A DNA stretch of 64,000 bases from an uncultured Roseovarius sp. (GTDB lineage: Bacteria > Pseudomonadota > Alphaproteobacteria > Rhodobacterales > Rhodobacteraceae), in contig NZ_CANLER010000001.1 in NCBI RefSeq assembly GCF_947489715.1, positions 558,001 through 622,000 on the forward strand. Reading direction: 5' to 3'. This document shows positions 6,513 through 16,640 of the stretch, piece by piece. A program made the translations under genes and the position numbers. Each line of letters starts with the position of its first letter. Position 1 is the stretch's first letter. Below the pieces are notes generated by a model, which did not search any database, was not told the origin of the DNA, and worked only from the letters and a program-made list of their open reading frames with translations.

Positions 6513-9299
6513 TTGAAAAAGTTTTTGAAATTTCGAATTCGCGCGTATCTGGTCATGGCTTTTCTTTTGACCTCTGGCCTACCGCTTGCGGTCTTCTGGC
6601 TATGGCCGCATTCGGCAGCCCTGCAAAGCCAAGTCGACGAGGTTCATGAGCGACATCTGCTGATCGCAAAGAACTTGAGCTCGACGTTGCAGGTGTACCA
6701 TCGTGACCTGACAACGGCATTTGGATCTTTCGCTCCGCAGATTTCCAGGGGGCAAGCGATCGAAGCAAAGGGCATTTTTGAAGTTCTGCACTTTCGGCAC
6801 ATTTGCGTTGCTTCCCCGGAAACGGGTGAAGTCATACACGAGTATTTTGGCACTCAATATGCCTGCCCGAAATTTATCCCAGAGGACCGGCTGCAGAATT
6901 TTTTACGCCTGGTGCCGCAAGAAGGGATAGGCATTTCGCACGTGGTAGCGGTCGAAGGCGAGCCGCCCCGAATATTCCTGGTAACGCTTGAAAACGGGTT
7001 GCTGGTTGTTGGAGCGATTCATACGACATACTTTAGAATCCTCCAGGCAGATATCAGTTTCGGCGAGCGGGGCCACGCGGCAATCGTCGACCGATCAGGG
7101 CATATTCTTGCCCATCCAAGCGCGGAATGGACCGATAAGGCGGCTGACCTTTCCAGCATTTCCATAGTCCAGCGGATCATGGCTGGCGAGACTGGTGTCG
7201 CCAGATTTTACTCTCCGGTCATGCAGACCGAGATGATTGCCGGATTTGCGTTTGCAGAAGGAACGGGTTGGGGCGTTATGGTGCCGCAGCCTGTTGACGA
7301 GTTGCAGGCATTTGCCGACCATATCAACAAAAACGCGCTCCTGGTATTGATCGCAGGACTGTTGTTTTCGTGGTTGGTGGCGTTGGTCATATCTTCCGGA
7401 CTTTCCCGCCGTGTTAGACATATTGAGGAAGCGGTGGAAGCTGTTGCGGATGGCAAGAGTATCCAACCGGCGCTTCCCGGCAAATCGATTGCGAGCATCA
7501 GAGAGTTTGACAATCTGGAGCAGGGCGTGGTCCGGACCGCTGCTGAAATTGCGGGCGCAAAGGCAGCAGAAGCTAGAAAGTCTGAAGATTTGGAGAATGC
7601 CAATAAAAGGCTTCGCAACGAGATCAACGAAAAACTCAAAGCCGAATCTGCTTTGGCCAAAAGCGAGAAACGATTCAAAAGCCTTTTTGAAAGCCAACCT
7701 ATATCAGTCCGAGAAGAGGATTTTTCAAAGGTCAAGGAAACGCTGCACGCTCTTCCGGTGAATAGCGCTTCCGAATTATCGATGTATTTCAAGAAGCACC
7801 CGGAAATCGTTCTGGAGTGCGCTTCCAAAATTATCGTGCGCAATGCCAATCAGAAAGCGCTTGAACTGCACGGATACACGGACAAATCGGCTTTTACGGT
7901 ATCGGTTACGAGAAATTTGAGCGCGAGCGCTCAATCGGCACTTAAAAAGATCTTTCTAGCAATCTTTAGCGGTGAGGGGCTTGTTGAATACGAGAGCAAA
8001 ATTGTCCGAAAGAACGGTAAGGAACGGACAGTTATGGCTAGATGGTCAGTCGTATCGGGATGCGAAGAAACCTACGAACGTATCATTCTCACTTCGATTG
8101 ACATGACCGACTACCTGAAAGCGGAAGAACGTTTAAGACAAGCTCAAAAGATGGAAGCGATCGGTCAACTTACTGGAGGCGTCGCGCATGATTTCAACAA
8201 CTTGCTGGCTGTGATCCTGGGAAATCAGGAGATGTTGAGGGATCAGGTGCAAAGCGAGTCCTTGAATGTTCCACTTTCAGTCGGCCTGATTGACCGCACG
8301 GTCGAAGCGACAAACAGAGGGGCAGAGCTAACTCAGAACATGTTGGCATATGCTCGTAAAGCGCAGTTGGTCCCCGAAAAGATAGATCTCAACCAAGTGG
8401 TGAAGGAAACAGAAAACTGGGTCGGCCGAACTATCGAAAGTCGCATCGAAATCGACACCATTCAGCAGCCGGATCTTTGGCCAACGATGGTCGATCGGGC
8501 TTCTGTACAAAGCGCGCTAGTCAATTTGCTCGTAAATGCGCGCGATGGAATTGATGGCTCCGGTCAGGTGGTCGTAGAGACAAGCAACGTTCACATCGAT
8601 TTGGAAAATGCTAAAGGTCGAAACAAGGACATACCACCCGGTCGATATGTCATGCTGGCCGTAACGGATAATGGTAGCGGGATAGAACCCGAGATACTCG
8701 ATCAGATATTTGATCCGTTTTTTACAACAAAAACTGTTGGCAAAGGCTCGGGGTTGGGTTTGTCCATGGTGCAAGGGTTCGTGAAACAATCAGGTGGTGT
8801 AATCAGGATCGATTCAAAGCCTAACAAGGGAACGAGTGTTAAAATTTACTTTCCCGCTACAAAGGATGAACTCCCTAAAAGCAGCGCGCAGGATAGCGAC
8901 GAGCCAAACTATGCCTCGCGTGAGCGGTCCGGAAAACGGCTTCTTCTAGTCGAAGATCAGGAAGATGTGCTGATGGTGATGGAAAGGACGCTGGTGGCCG
9001 GCGGATATGAGGTGGTCAGCACAGATAGTGGCGATAAGGCCTTTGAAATTCTATGTAGCGACGATCAGTTTGACCTGGTTGTTACGGACATTGTCATGCC
9101 TGGGCGGCTCCAAGGCCCATCTTTAGCCAGGGAGATCCGTGCTTTAAATCCTGGAATACCGTTCATATTCGTTTCAGGATATGCCAGCGAAACGACGGTC
9201 CAAGACAAAGATCTGAGACCAGATGATGTTCGGCTGATGAAGCCAGTGTCGCGCAAGACACTGCTTAGAGCGGTCGAAACTGCCATTTCAGATCTGTGA
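6513..9299 (+). CDS. Hybrid sensor histidine kinase (dCache-HAMP-PAS-HisKA-HATPase-REC)
   Basis: 928 residues from a TTG start. A transmembrane helix (about 12-32), a periplasmic dCache-like region (about 33-275), a second helix (about 277-297) and HAMP are followed by a PAS region (LFESQPISVREEDFS). Then come the kinase core with H559 in GGVAHDFNNLLAV, ATP-binding boxes DNGSGIEPE and GKGSGLGLS, and a C-terminal receiver with D859 (VVTDIVMPG). It autophosphorylates on His and relays to its own receiver; the output partner is not visible. Codon use is distinctly lower in GC (about 48% where sampled) than in neighbours, suggesting acquisition. It ends 32 bp from the convergent second hybrid kinase. 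Confidence 0.88.
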   Translation: MKKFLKFRIRAYLVMAFLLTSGLPLAVFWLWPHSAALQSQVDEVHERHLLIAKNLSSTLQVYHRDLTTAFGSFAPQISRGQAIEAKGIFEVLHFRHICVASPETGEVIHEYFGTQYACPKFIPEDRLQNFLRLVPQEGIGISHVVAVEGEPPRIFLVTLENGLLVVGAIHTTYFRILQADISFGERGHAAIVDRSGHILAHPSAEWTDKAADLSSISIVQRIMAGETGVARFYSPVMQTEMIAGFAFAEGTGWGVMVPQPVDELQAFADHINKNALLVLIAGLLFSWLVALVISSGLSRRVRHIEEAVEAVADGKSIQPALPGKSIASIREFDNLEQGVVRTAAEIAGAKAAEARKSEDLENANKRLRNEINEKLKAESALAKSEKRFKSLFESQPISVREEDFSKVKETLHALPVNSASELSMYFKKHPEIVLECASKIIVRNANQKALELHGYTDKSAFTVSVTRNLSASAQSALKKIFLAIFSGEGLVEYESKIVRKNGKERTVMARWSVVSGCEETYERIILTSIDMTDYLKAEERLRQAQKMEAIGQLTGGVAHDFNNLLAVILGNQEMLRDQVQSESLNVPLSVGLIDRTVEATNRGAELTQNMLAYARKAQLVPEKIDLNQVVKETENWVGRTIESRIEIDTIQQPDLWPTMVDRASVQSALVNLLVNARDGIDGSGQVVVETSNVHIDLENAKGRNKDIPPGRYVMLAVTDNGSGIEPEILDQIFDPFFTTKTVGKGSGLGLSMVQGFVKQSGGVIRIDSKPNKGTSVKIYFPATKDELPKSSAQDSDEPNYASRERSGKRLLLVEDQEDVLMVMERTLVAGGYEVVSTDSGDKAFEILCSDDQFDLVVTDIVMPGRLQGPSLAREIRALNPGIPFIFVSGYASETTVQDKDLRPDDVRLMKPVSRKTLLRAVETAISDL

Positions 9300-9331
9300 T
9301 AAGAACCGGCGTATTTTCTGGGCATATGTGA

Positions 9332-11149
9332 TTATCTGAGAGCCTCTTTCATGGCTCTTGCGAGTTGAGCTACTCGGAAGGGTTTGTTCAGCAGCACGCT
9401 GTCAGAGTTGAGAAAGCCGTTTTTCATTGCGGCTTCGGCCGGATAGCCGGACATGAAGATGACCTTGATCTTTGGATAACCGGTCCTGAGCTCTTCGGCG
9501 AACTCCGGCCCGCTTGCACCTCCCGGCAGGATGACATCCGACAACACGAGCCCGATCTCGCTCCGTCCACTGACAATTCGCCGTGCTTCATTCGCGTCTT
9601 CGGCGCAGATGACATTGTATCCCAGGTTCCTGAGCATCATCTCGGCCAGATTCCGAACTGCCGGATCATCTTCGATCACCAGAATGGTTTCTCCTTGCCC
9701 GCGCGGCACGGCCTCGTCGTTGGGCTTTACCGGGCTTTCCGTTTCGGAATAGGCCCGCGGCAGGTACAGCTTGACCGTCGTGCCCTTACCCTCTTCGCTG
9801 TATATTGTCGCCTGGCCGCCTGATTGCTGGGCAAAGCCATAAATCATGGAAAGACCAAGGCCGCTGCCCTTGCCAACCCCCTTCGTAGTGAAGAAAGGTT
9901 CAAAAGCGCGTTCGCGCACCTCCTCGGACATTCCAACCCCGTGGTCCGATACCGAAAGGACCACATAGTCCCCGGCTGTGATCTCAGAGCCATCAATGTT
10001 GCTGTCTTCATCCAAAGTGATATTTGCGCATTCAATTATCAGTTCACCGCCATGTGGCATCGCATCCCGGGCGTTGATGCCCAGATTCAAGAGCGCGGCT
10101 TCTACCTGGCCAGGGTCGGCAAGAGCGCGCCAGACGCCGTTTCGTGAACCCACCGAAACCACGATAGTTTCCCCAAGCATGCGCTGCAGAACATCGGACA
10201 TGTCTGAAACAAGTTTGCGTGTGTCGATCACCTCCGGTCTCAGCGGCTGTTTCCTGGAATAGGCCAGCAGGCGCTGCGTCAGTTCGGCACCGCGTTGTGA
10301 AGCATGGACGATCGCCGATGTTATGGGTTTGGAGTCCTCGCCTGACTTCAGCTCTTCCAACAGTTCGGCATTGCCCTGAATCACCGCAAGGAGGTTGTTG
10401 AAATCATGGGCGATACCGCCGGTCAACTGGCCAATTGCCTCCATCTTCTGGGCCTCGGCCAACCGCTTTTCCGAGCGGCGCTTTTCTTCGCTCGCCTCGG
10501 TTCTGGTCTCGGCCATCAGTTTTTCAATCGCCTTGTTGCTCTCTTCAAGGTCAAGCTTTGCCACGAATTCAGAGACGAATAGCTGAGCGTGCCGTTGGAT
10601 GACCTGGAAGAAAATGAAGAAAAAACTGGCCGCGATGACAGAGAGGCCGATCGCCACTGGATTTGACGCCAGCACCATTCCAACCAAGGCGCCGACGGCA
10701 ACCGGGCCGGAATAGGAGACGGCCGCGAGCGGAATGGGATAGAGCGTGATTGCCCCGCCACATATCATTCCGGTGACCAATGCGGCCGTGAAAACCTGCG
10801 CTCCGCCGTCCACTGATGGCAGCACGAACATGCTCGGATAGACCCAAATCAGGCCGAACATGACCGAGCTGCGAACGACCTTAAGTATGGCGCGCCGGCT
10901 GACGATCTCTGGCGCCGCCTTTCGGCGTTGGTGCAGGCTCTGAAGCAGCGTTCGAACCGAGACAAATCCAATCACCAAGGCCCAGATTGCGATCCCGAGA
11001 GTGAATTGCGCGGTGATGTAAAGCACCAAGACCAATGCGGCAGCATTCACCAGGTTCACGATCATCAGCGCAGGCATCAATCGAGATAACGCATAAACCT
11101 GTTGCGCCCGGATGCGAGCGGGAATTTCAGGATGCTGAAAATTTGTCAA
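9332..11149 (-). CDS. Hybrid sensor histidine kinase with multi-pass membrane N-terminus
   Basis: 605 residues. About six hydrophobic segments (20-180) form a membrane input domain without an obvious periplasmic sensor. A short coiled coil leads to the kinase core with H248 (GGIAHDFNNLLAV), DHGVGMSEE and GKGSGLGLSM boxes, and a C-terminal receiver with the acceptor Asp in LVLSDVILPGG. The kinase core is very like that of the convergent neighbour (both have the QKMEAIGQLTGG box), so the two are paralogues or share a donor. No separate response regulator lies beside them. Confidence 0.86.
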   Translation of the reverse strand: MTNFQHPEIPARIRAQQVYALSRLMPALMIVNLVNAAALVLVLYITAQFTLGIAIWALVIGFVSVRTLLQSLHQRRKAAPEIVSRRAILKVVRSSVMFGLIWVYPSMFVLPSVDGGAQVFTAALVTGMICGGAITLYPIPLAAVSYSGPVAVGALVGMVLASNPVAIGLSVIAASFFFIFFQVIQRHAQLFVSEFVAKLDLEESNKAIEKLMAETRTEASEEKRRSEKRLAEAQKMEAIGQLTGGIAHDFNNLLAVIQGNAELLEELKSGEDSKPITSAIVHASQRGAELTQRLLAYSRKQPLRPEVIDTRKLVSDMSDVLQRMLGETIVVSVGSRNGVWRALADPGQVEAALLNLGINARDAMPHGGELIIECANITLDEDSNIDGSEITAGDYVVLSVSDHGVGMSEEVRERAFEPFFTTKGVGKGSGLGLSMIYGFAQQSGGQATIYSEEGKGTTVKLYLPRAYSETESPVKPNDEAVPRGQGETILVIEDDPAVRNLAEMMLRNLGYNVICAEDANEARRIVSGRSEIGLVLSDVILPGGASGPEFAEELRTGYPKIKVIFMSGYPAEAAMKNGFLNSDSVLLNKPFRVAQLARAMKEALR

Positions 11150-11286
11150 AGACCAGTCGTTCCTTGTCTACAATGCGTATTCTGTTTTACCCAACTATGA
11201 TTGAGTCACCTAGTCGCAATCGCTGCGTGTGGTTATCTTCACAATAACGGATTTGTCGCAAATTTTGTTATCAGACCCAGATACCC

Positions 11287-11469
11287 TAGTCGTTCTACGA
11301 AGATGTTGCCGCGCCACGCACCATTTCCGTTGATGCTGAACTGGATGTCAGCGTCCTTACACTGCTTGATCTGATTGGCATGCAGATCAAACTACAGTGC
11401 AAGTTCACTCATCGCTCCGTCACCCTTCAACAAAGCTACTGCGACTTGCAATCTGGACCATTCTATTGG
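11287..11469 (-). pseudogene. IS3-family transposase remnant (OrfA fragment joined to OrfB fragment)
   Basis: The minus-strand translation gives an OrfA-like stretch (VAVALLKGDGAMSEL, then a stop, then FDLHANQIKQCKD). It runs directly, in the same frame, into an OrfB-like stretch (ADIQFSINGNGAWRGNIFVERL). In intact IS3 elements these motifs are hundreds of residues apart: LHxNQIKxWKD lies in OrfA, and the SMDGxGxWxDNVFVERL motif lies near the OrfB C-terminus. The remnant therefore has a large internal deletion plus an in-frame TAG. It is recognised from motif memory only; no terminal repeats were found. Confidence 0.6.
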
Positions 11470-11773
11470 GGGTGCTCAGGTCATCATATTCAGACATTCG
11501 AACTTTGCACAGCATCGGTCAAAATGGCCTTGAAGCTGCCAAACGCAGTGCATCCGGTCCAGGCTCACGTTGCCCGGACGCTGCGGGATGCATTGATGGT
11601 GAGATAGGCGGATGGCCATTATCAGCAACTTAGGCACCGCCATCGCTGAGCGAAATTGCGTTTAAGGCCTGCTGCTTGGTGCAAATCAGTGCTGTTTTTT
11701 GCACCGGGGCCTGACCTTACCGCTTGTCAGGGCGAGGGTGGGTTAGATGTAAGTAGAAGGATTTGAATCGCGT

Positions 11774-11805
11774 CGATCCTCCTGAAAATCCAGTCAGGAG
11801 GATCG
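11774..11805 (-). terminator. Perfect 12-bp stem hairpin downstream of the binding-protein gene
   Basis: The arms CGATCCTCCTGA and TCAGGAGGATCG flank an 8-nt loop. It lies 30 bp beyond the stop of the minus-strand binding-protein gene. The stem is strong but there is no U-tract, so it may be an RNA stabiliser or a factor-dependent terminator. Confidence 0.45.
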
Positions 11806-11835
11806 AACCTTTGACGAAAGCAATCGGAAACGCTG

Positions 11836-12804
<969 letters not shown>

Positions 12805-12907
12805 TCAAAGTTTTTTAGGAAACGTCGAGACGACACCGTCTTCCTGCGAGGGAAGGTAAGTCCGGGATGTGAACCAATCTACGGGCCAAGATGAACGCGC
12901 TTTACTG

Positions 12908-12926
12908 AATTGTTAAAAATTGTTAA
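12908..12926 (+). promoter_or_regulatory. Paired 9-bp direct repeats upstream of the TorR-like gene
   Basis: AATTGTTAA occurs at 12908-12916 and again at 12918-12926, a 10-bp period that puts both on one face of the helix. This is the arrangement expected for a dimeric OmpR/TorR-type regulator. It lies 27 bp before the GTG start of torR. Its use as an autoregulatory site is inference. Confidence 0.35.
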
Positions 12927-12952
12927 CAACATGCTTTCCAAGGAGCCCGCGC

Positions 12953-13654
12953 GTGCCTGATCGGTCCCATATTGTCGTTGTCGAGGATGAGCCGGTCACC
13001 CGGATGACGCTGACAAGCTATCTGGATGCGCAGGGCTATCGCACCAGCGAGGCGGAAGATTCATCGGAACTGGATGCGATCCTTCAGCACGATCCGGCCG
13101 ATTTGCTGATTATCGACATCAACCTGGCGGGCAAGGACGGGCTGGAAATCACCCGGGAACTACGTGCCGTGTCCGAGATCGGCATCATTCTTGTATCCGC
13201 CCGTTCCGACGATGTTGACCGGATCGTGGGGCTGGAACTTGGCGCCGACGACTACGTGGTCAAACCGTTCAACAAGCGCGAACTGCTGGCGCGGGCAAAA
13301 AACCTGCTCAGGCGAACGCAGGCGGCCCGGCAACTGACCCGTAACGTGCGCCATTTCGACGGGTTTCAGCTTGACCTGTCGGGACGCTGGCTGACATCGC
13401 GCGAGGGTGATCTGGTGCCGCTGACGCGCGCCGAATTCGAGCTTCTCAAGATCCTGACGATGCATCCGGGCCTGGTGTTGAGCCGCGAGCGATTGATGCA
13501 AGGTATCACCCATCGGTCGGACGGGGTGAACGAACGGACAGCTGATGTTCTGGTCCGCCGCCTGAGAGCCAAGCTGGAACGTGATCCAAGGGCACCGCAA
13601 ATCAATTCGACCGCCCATGGTGAGGGCTACATATTCACCGCGGCGCTTGAGTGA
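12953..13654 (+). CDS. torR: TorR-like OmpR-family response regulator
   Basis: 233 residues from GTG 12953, chosen because AAGGAG lies 8 nt upstream; a TTG at 12920 is less likely. The receiver has the acidic pair in VVVEDEP, the acceptor Asp in LLIIDINLAGKDG and Lys in VVKPFNKRE. A C-terminal winged helix follows (RAEFELLKILTMHPGLVLSRE, RTADVLVRRLRAKLE). The flanking TorS- and TorT-like genes support the TorR assignment, in which the regulator controls TMAO respiration genes. No torCAD genes are nearby, so its targets here are unknown. Its 3' end overlaps the convergent torS by 28 bp. Confidence 0.82.
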   Translation: MPDRSHIVVVEDEPVTRMTLTSYLDAQGYRTSEAEDSSELDAILQHDPADLLIIDINLAGKDGLEITRELRAVSEIGIILVSARSDDVDRIVGLELGADDYVVKPFNKRELLARAKNLLRRTQAARQLTRNVRHFDGFQLDLSGRWLTSREGDLVPLTRAEFELLKILTMHPGLVLSRERLMQGITHRSDGVNERTADVLVRRLRAKLERDPRAPQINSTAHGEGYIFTAALE

Positions 13655-16569
13655 TTTTGCCGGTCAGCGGAAATCTCGGCCCAGCAACGTGCAAGCAGAC
13701 GTTCTGACATGACGACTTCCTGCTCCAGGGCGGGCAGGCAGGTTGTCAACGCTTCGATATCCCCGTCGCGTGCACGCTCTTCGGCATGGTGGAGCTGTCG
13801 CTGGAAGGTCGACAGATGAAAATTCGCCACAGCCCCCCTGAGCCTGTGCAGCTCTTGCCGCGCGCCCTCCGCATCACCTTGCCTGATTGCCTGCCGGATT
13901 GTCGCGATCCGCTTGGGGGCCTGCTGAAGATAGAGATCGACGATCCGCCCGACCTGCGGTTGACCGATCGCGGCGATATCGGCGGCAAGACTGTCTTTCA
14001 GCGCGCCGGCCTGCTGATCATCACCGCTTTGGGATCTGGAGGACGGGAAGACATTTTTGGTCTGGTTGTCGGAAATCACTGCCGAAAGCGCATTCATCAA
14101 TCGTTCCGGTGAAACGGGTTTGGCCAGGAATGCATCCATGCCCTGCTTCAGATACGCATCAATCTGGTCATCGAAAACATGCGCCGACATGGCGATGATC
14201 GGCGTCCCGGCGCGTTTGGGATCGGGCAATTGCCGGACATGATGTGCCACGTCAGTGCCATTGACATCGGGCAGGTTGATGTCCAGCAGGATCACGTTGA
14301 AATCCTTTTCGGCCGCAAGTTTCATTGCCGCCGCGCCGCGATCAACCAGGCACACATCGTGCCCCATTTTCCTCAGATACCCGTCCGCCACCATCTGGTT
14401 AATTTCATTGTCTTCGACCACCAGAACCTTGAGCGGTGTCAGGGCGTAGCTGGCCTTCAGGGGGATCGTGCCCTGATCCAGCATCGCCCTGTCGCCCAGG
14501 CCGAAACTTGCTCTCATCGTAAAGATCGAACCGACATTCGGCGTGCTTTCCACCGACAGCGTGCCCCCCAGGGCCGTGATGAAGCGCTGGCAGATCGCAA
14601 GCCCGAGGCCGGTACCGCCAAGCCTGTGCATCGCCGATGCATCGGCCTGCTCGAACGCATCAAAGATACGTTCCTGTGCCTCGGGCAGAATGCCCTCACC
14701 CGTATCACTTACCTCGAGCACCAGATCGACATTGCTGTCCGTCACATTGATCAGACGGGCCCGTAGAACGACATCGCCATCCGATGTCGCCTTGATCGCG
14801 TTGGACAGCAGGTTGAACAAAATCTGCCGGAGCTTGTTCATGTCCCCGATGATCACCTCAGGCAATCTGCCGTCTACATCCAGGCTCAGATTTGTGCCCC
14901 GTTCCGCGGCCACCGGTTCCATCAGGTAGATGATGCCTTGCAAGAGATTACCCAGAACGAAGGGCATGTTGTTTACCACATCCCGCCCGGCTTCGATCTT
15001 CGACAGGTCGAGAATTGAATTCAGGATGCCCAACAGGTTTTCGCCAGAGACAAGCGCGGCGTTCAACCGGTCCATCTGGGTATCGGTCAGGGGATCTTCG
15101 GGCAGAACCCGCAACATTCCCAGAACCCCGTGCATCGGCGTGCGGATTTCGTGGCTCATCATCGCCAGGAATTCCGATTTTGCCCGGCTCGCCTGTTCGG
15201 CCCGCTCGCGGGCCGCACCGTGGGCCTCAACCTCGCGCTCCAACTGCGCCGTCCGGTCCGAAACCAGTCGCTGCAACTCCTCGCGATGCGCGCGCAGCTC
15301 CTGTTCGGTTCGCTCCCGCTCTTCTTCAAGTTCGCGTTTAACGATGGCCTGTTTGCGAAACACCTCGACCGCGCGCTCCATCTGGGCGATCTCGTCTGAC
15401 CCGGCTGGGGTGACTTTCAGGTCGAGATCACCCTCGACCAGCGCCTTCATGTGCTGCGATAGCAGATCAAGCCGCCTTGTCAGGTTGCCACGCACGTAGA
15501 ACCAAAGCACCGTCAGCGATGCAAGCGCGGCCACCGAGGCAATGACCGTCAGCCGGATCAGGCTGTCACGTATATCGCTTGTGGCCTTTGCACCGGAAAG
15601 AACGGCCTCTTCCTGCGATCTTTGTGCCAGATCGGTCGCCTGCTGCCCCAATGTCTGGGCAAGCACGGCGATATCGTTCTGCACCCAGACGATTTTCTCT
15701 TTGATAACAAAGGTTCGCGTCAGGATTTCAAAGATGTCCTTCGCAGCCTGATCGGCGGAGTTTACGCCGAGAATTTGCAGCAGATCGGTTGCCTGACCCG
15801 CCCGAACGGGATCGCGGATGGCGGACACACGCCGCGCGATAAACGCAAGCAGCCGGTCAAATTCACCTTGGAGCCTGACAAGGTCGGCCCGTTCATCGAC
15901 ATTCGAAATCTGGTTGATGATCAGCCCGATTTCCGACGCGCGAGAGCGTAATTCGAACATCAACCCCAATTGGAACAAATCGACCTCTATCAACTTGTCG
16001 AGCGCGTCGAAGTAGTTTTCCTGATCGTTGTCGAATTCGTAGAGCGAAGAAATGATGGCCGTGGTGGCCATATCCGCGTTGGCAACCAGCGTTTCTGAAA
16101 TTTCCACCAAATCCGCCGCCGCCTTCAGGATGATGTCCAGCCTTTCGTCCCGTGCCTTTGCCAGTTCGATCCGGTGTTCCACCAGGCTGTCCAGATCGCG
16201 TATCTTTGCGCCGATCTGCGCGGTGGTTCGGCGCAGTTCCGACTTGTCCGACCCGTCCGGCCCCTCAAAACTGTTCAGACGATCCGATAACGCCTTGACG
16301 TGAAAGATCAGGAAAGCCTTGCGTTTTTCCCGTGCTTCCTGGGTGGAAACACTGCCAAGTTCGGGCGCGGCGACGACGATCCGGGCGCTGTCTTCGGCAA
16401 TGGCGCGCACTTCGGTGATCCGGGGAATGGTCCGTTCGGCAATGCTGGCCTGGGTCTGGGCAATATCGCGCAGCTCGATCCATGCAAATAAACCCGCCAG
16501 TGCCGGTGCACCGGCGATCGCCAGGAACGCCAGAAACAATCGCTCACCAAGGCCAATGCGCCATTTCAT
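13627..16569 (-). CDS. torS: TorS-like hybrid sensor histidine kinase with Hpt domain
   Basis: 980 residues. An N-terminal helix (about 10-30), a long helical periplasmic sensor (about 31-337), a second helix (about 338-358) and HAMP are followed by a coiled coil. HisKA follows with H473 (MMSHEIRTPMH), then HATPase (DTGEGILPE, GGTGLGLAI), a receiver with the acceptor Asp in ILLDINLPD, and a C-terminal Hpt domain with His in LHRLRGAVANF. This four-step relay layout is that of TorS/ArcB. In the Tor system TorS reads the TorT-TMAO complex in the periplasm and phosphorylates TorR. It is divergent from torT (71-bp gap) and convergent with torR. Confidence 0.86.
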   Translation of the reverse strand: MKWRIGLGERLFLAFLAIAGAPALAGLFAWIELRDIAQTQASIAERTIPRITEVRAIAEDSARIVVAAPELGSVSTQEAREKRKAFLIFHVKALSDRLNSFEGPDGSDKSELRRTTAQIGAKIRDLDSLVEHRIELAKARDERLDIILKAAADLVEISETLVANADMATTAIISSLYEFDNDQENYFDALDKLIEVDLFQLGLMFELRSRASEIGLIINQISNVDERADLVRLQGEFDRLLAFIARRVSAIRDPVRAGQATDLLQILGVNSADQAAKDIFEILTRTFVIKEKIVWVQNDIAVLAQTLGQQATDLAQRSQEEAVLSGAKATSDIRDSLIRLTVIASVAALASLTVLWFYVRGNLTRRLDLLSQHMKALVEGDLDLKVTPAGSDEIAQMERAVEVFRKQAIVKRELEEERERTEQELRAHREELQRLVSDRTAQLEREVEAHGAARERAEQASRAKSEFLAMMSHEIRTPMHGVLGMLRVLPEDPLTDTQMDRLNAALVSGENLLGILNSILDLSKIEAGRDVVNNMPFVLGNLLQGIIYLMEPVAAERGTNLSLDVDGRLPEVIIGDMNKLRQILFNLLSNAIKATSDGDVVLRARLINVTDSNVDLVLEVSDTGEGILPEAQERIFDAFEQADASAMHRLGGTGLGLAICQRFITALGGTLSVESTPNVGSIFTMRASFGLGDRAMLDQGTIPLKASYALTPLKVLVVEDNEINQMVADGYLRKMGHDVCLVDRGAAAMKLAAEKDFNVILLDINLPDVNGTDVAHHVRQLPDPKRAGTPIIAMSAHVFDDQIDAYLKQGMDAFLAKPVSPERLMNALSAVISDNQTKNVFPSSRSQSGDDQQAGALKDSLAADIAAIGQPQVGRIVDLYLQQAPKRIATIRQAIRQGDAEGARQELHRLRGAVANFHLSTFQRQLHHAEERARDGDIEALTTCLPALEQEVVMSERLLARCWAEISADRQNHSSAAVNM

Positions 16570-16640
16570 CTAAAAAACCTACTGCCCGCGCCCGATTTCT
16601 GCAAATTGCGAAGCCACGCCGCTTGGCATAGTGTTTCTGA

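Larger units (their letters stand above)
11150..11835. other. 686-bp region with IS3 remnant and hairpins
   Basis: There is no intact gene. It holds the upstream region of the minus-strand kinase, an IS3-type transposase remnant (about 11287-11469), a small hairpin with arms GGTGCAAA/TTTGCACC (11678-11705), and a perfect 12-bp-stem hairpin (11774-11805) just past the end of the binding-protein gene. Confidence 0.6.

Noticed and set aside
12913..12926. CtrA-type TTAA-N7-TTAA site upstream of torR
   Set aside because: The spacing is 6 and not 7, and the flanks do not fit; the 9-bp direct repeat explains the pattern better.
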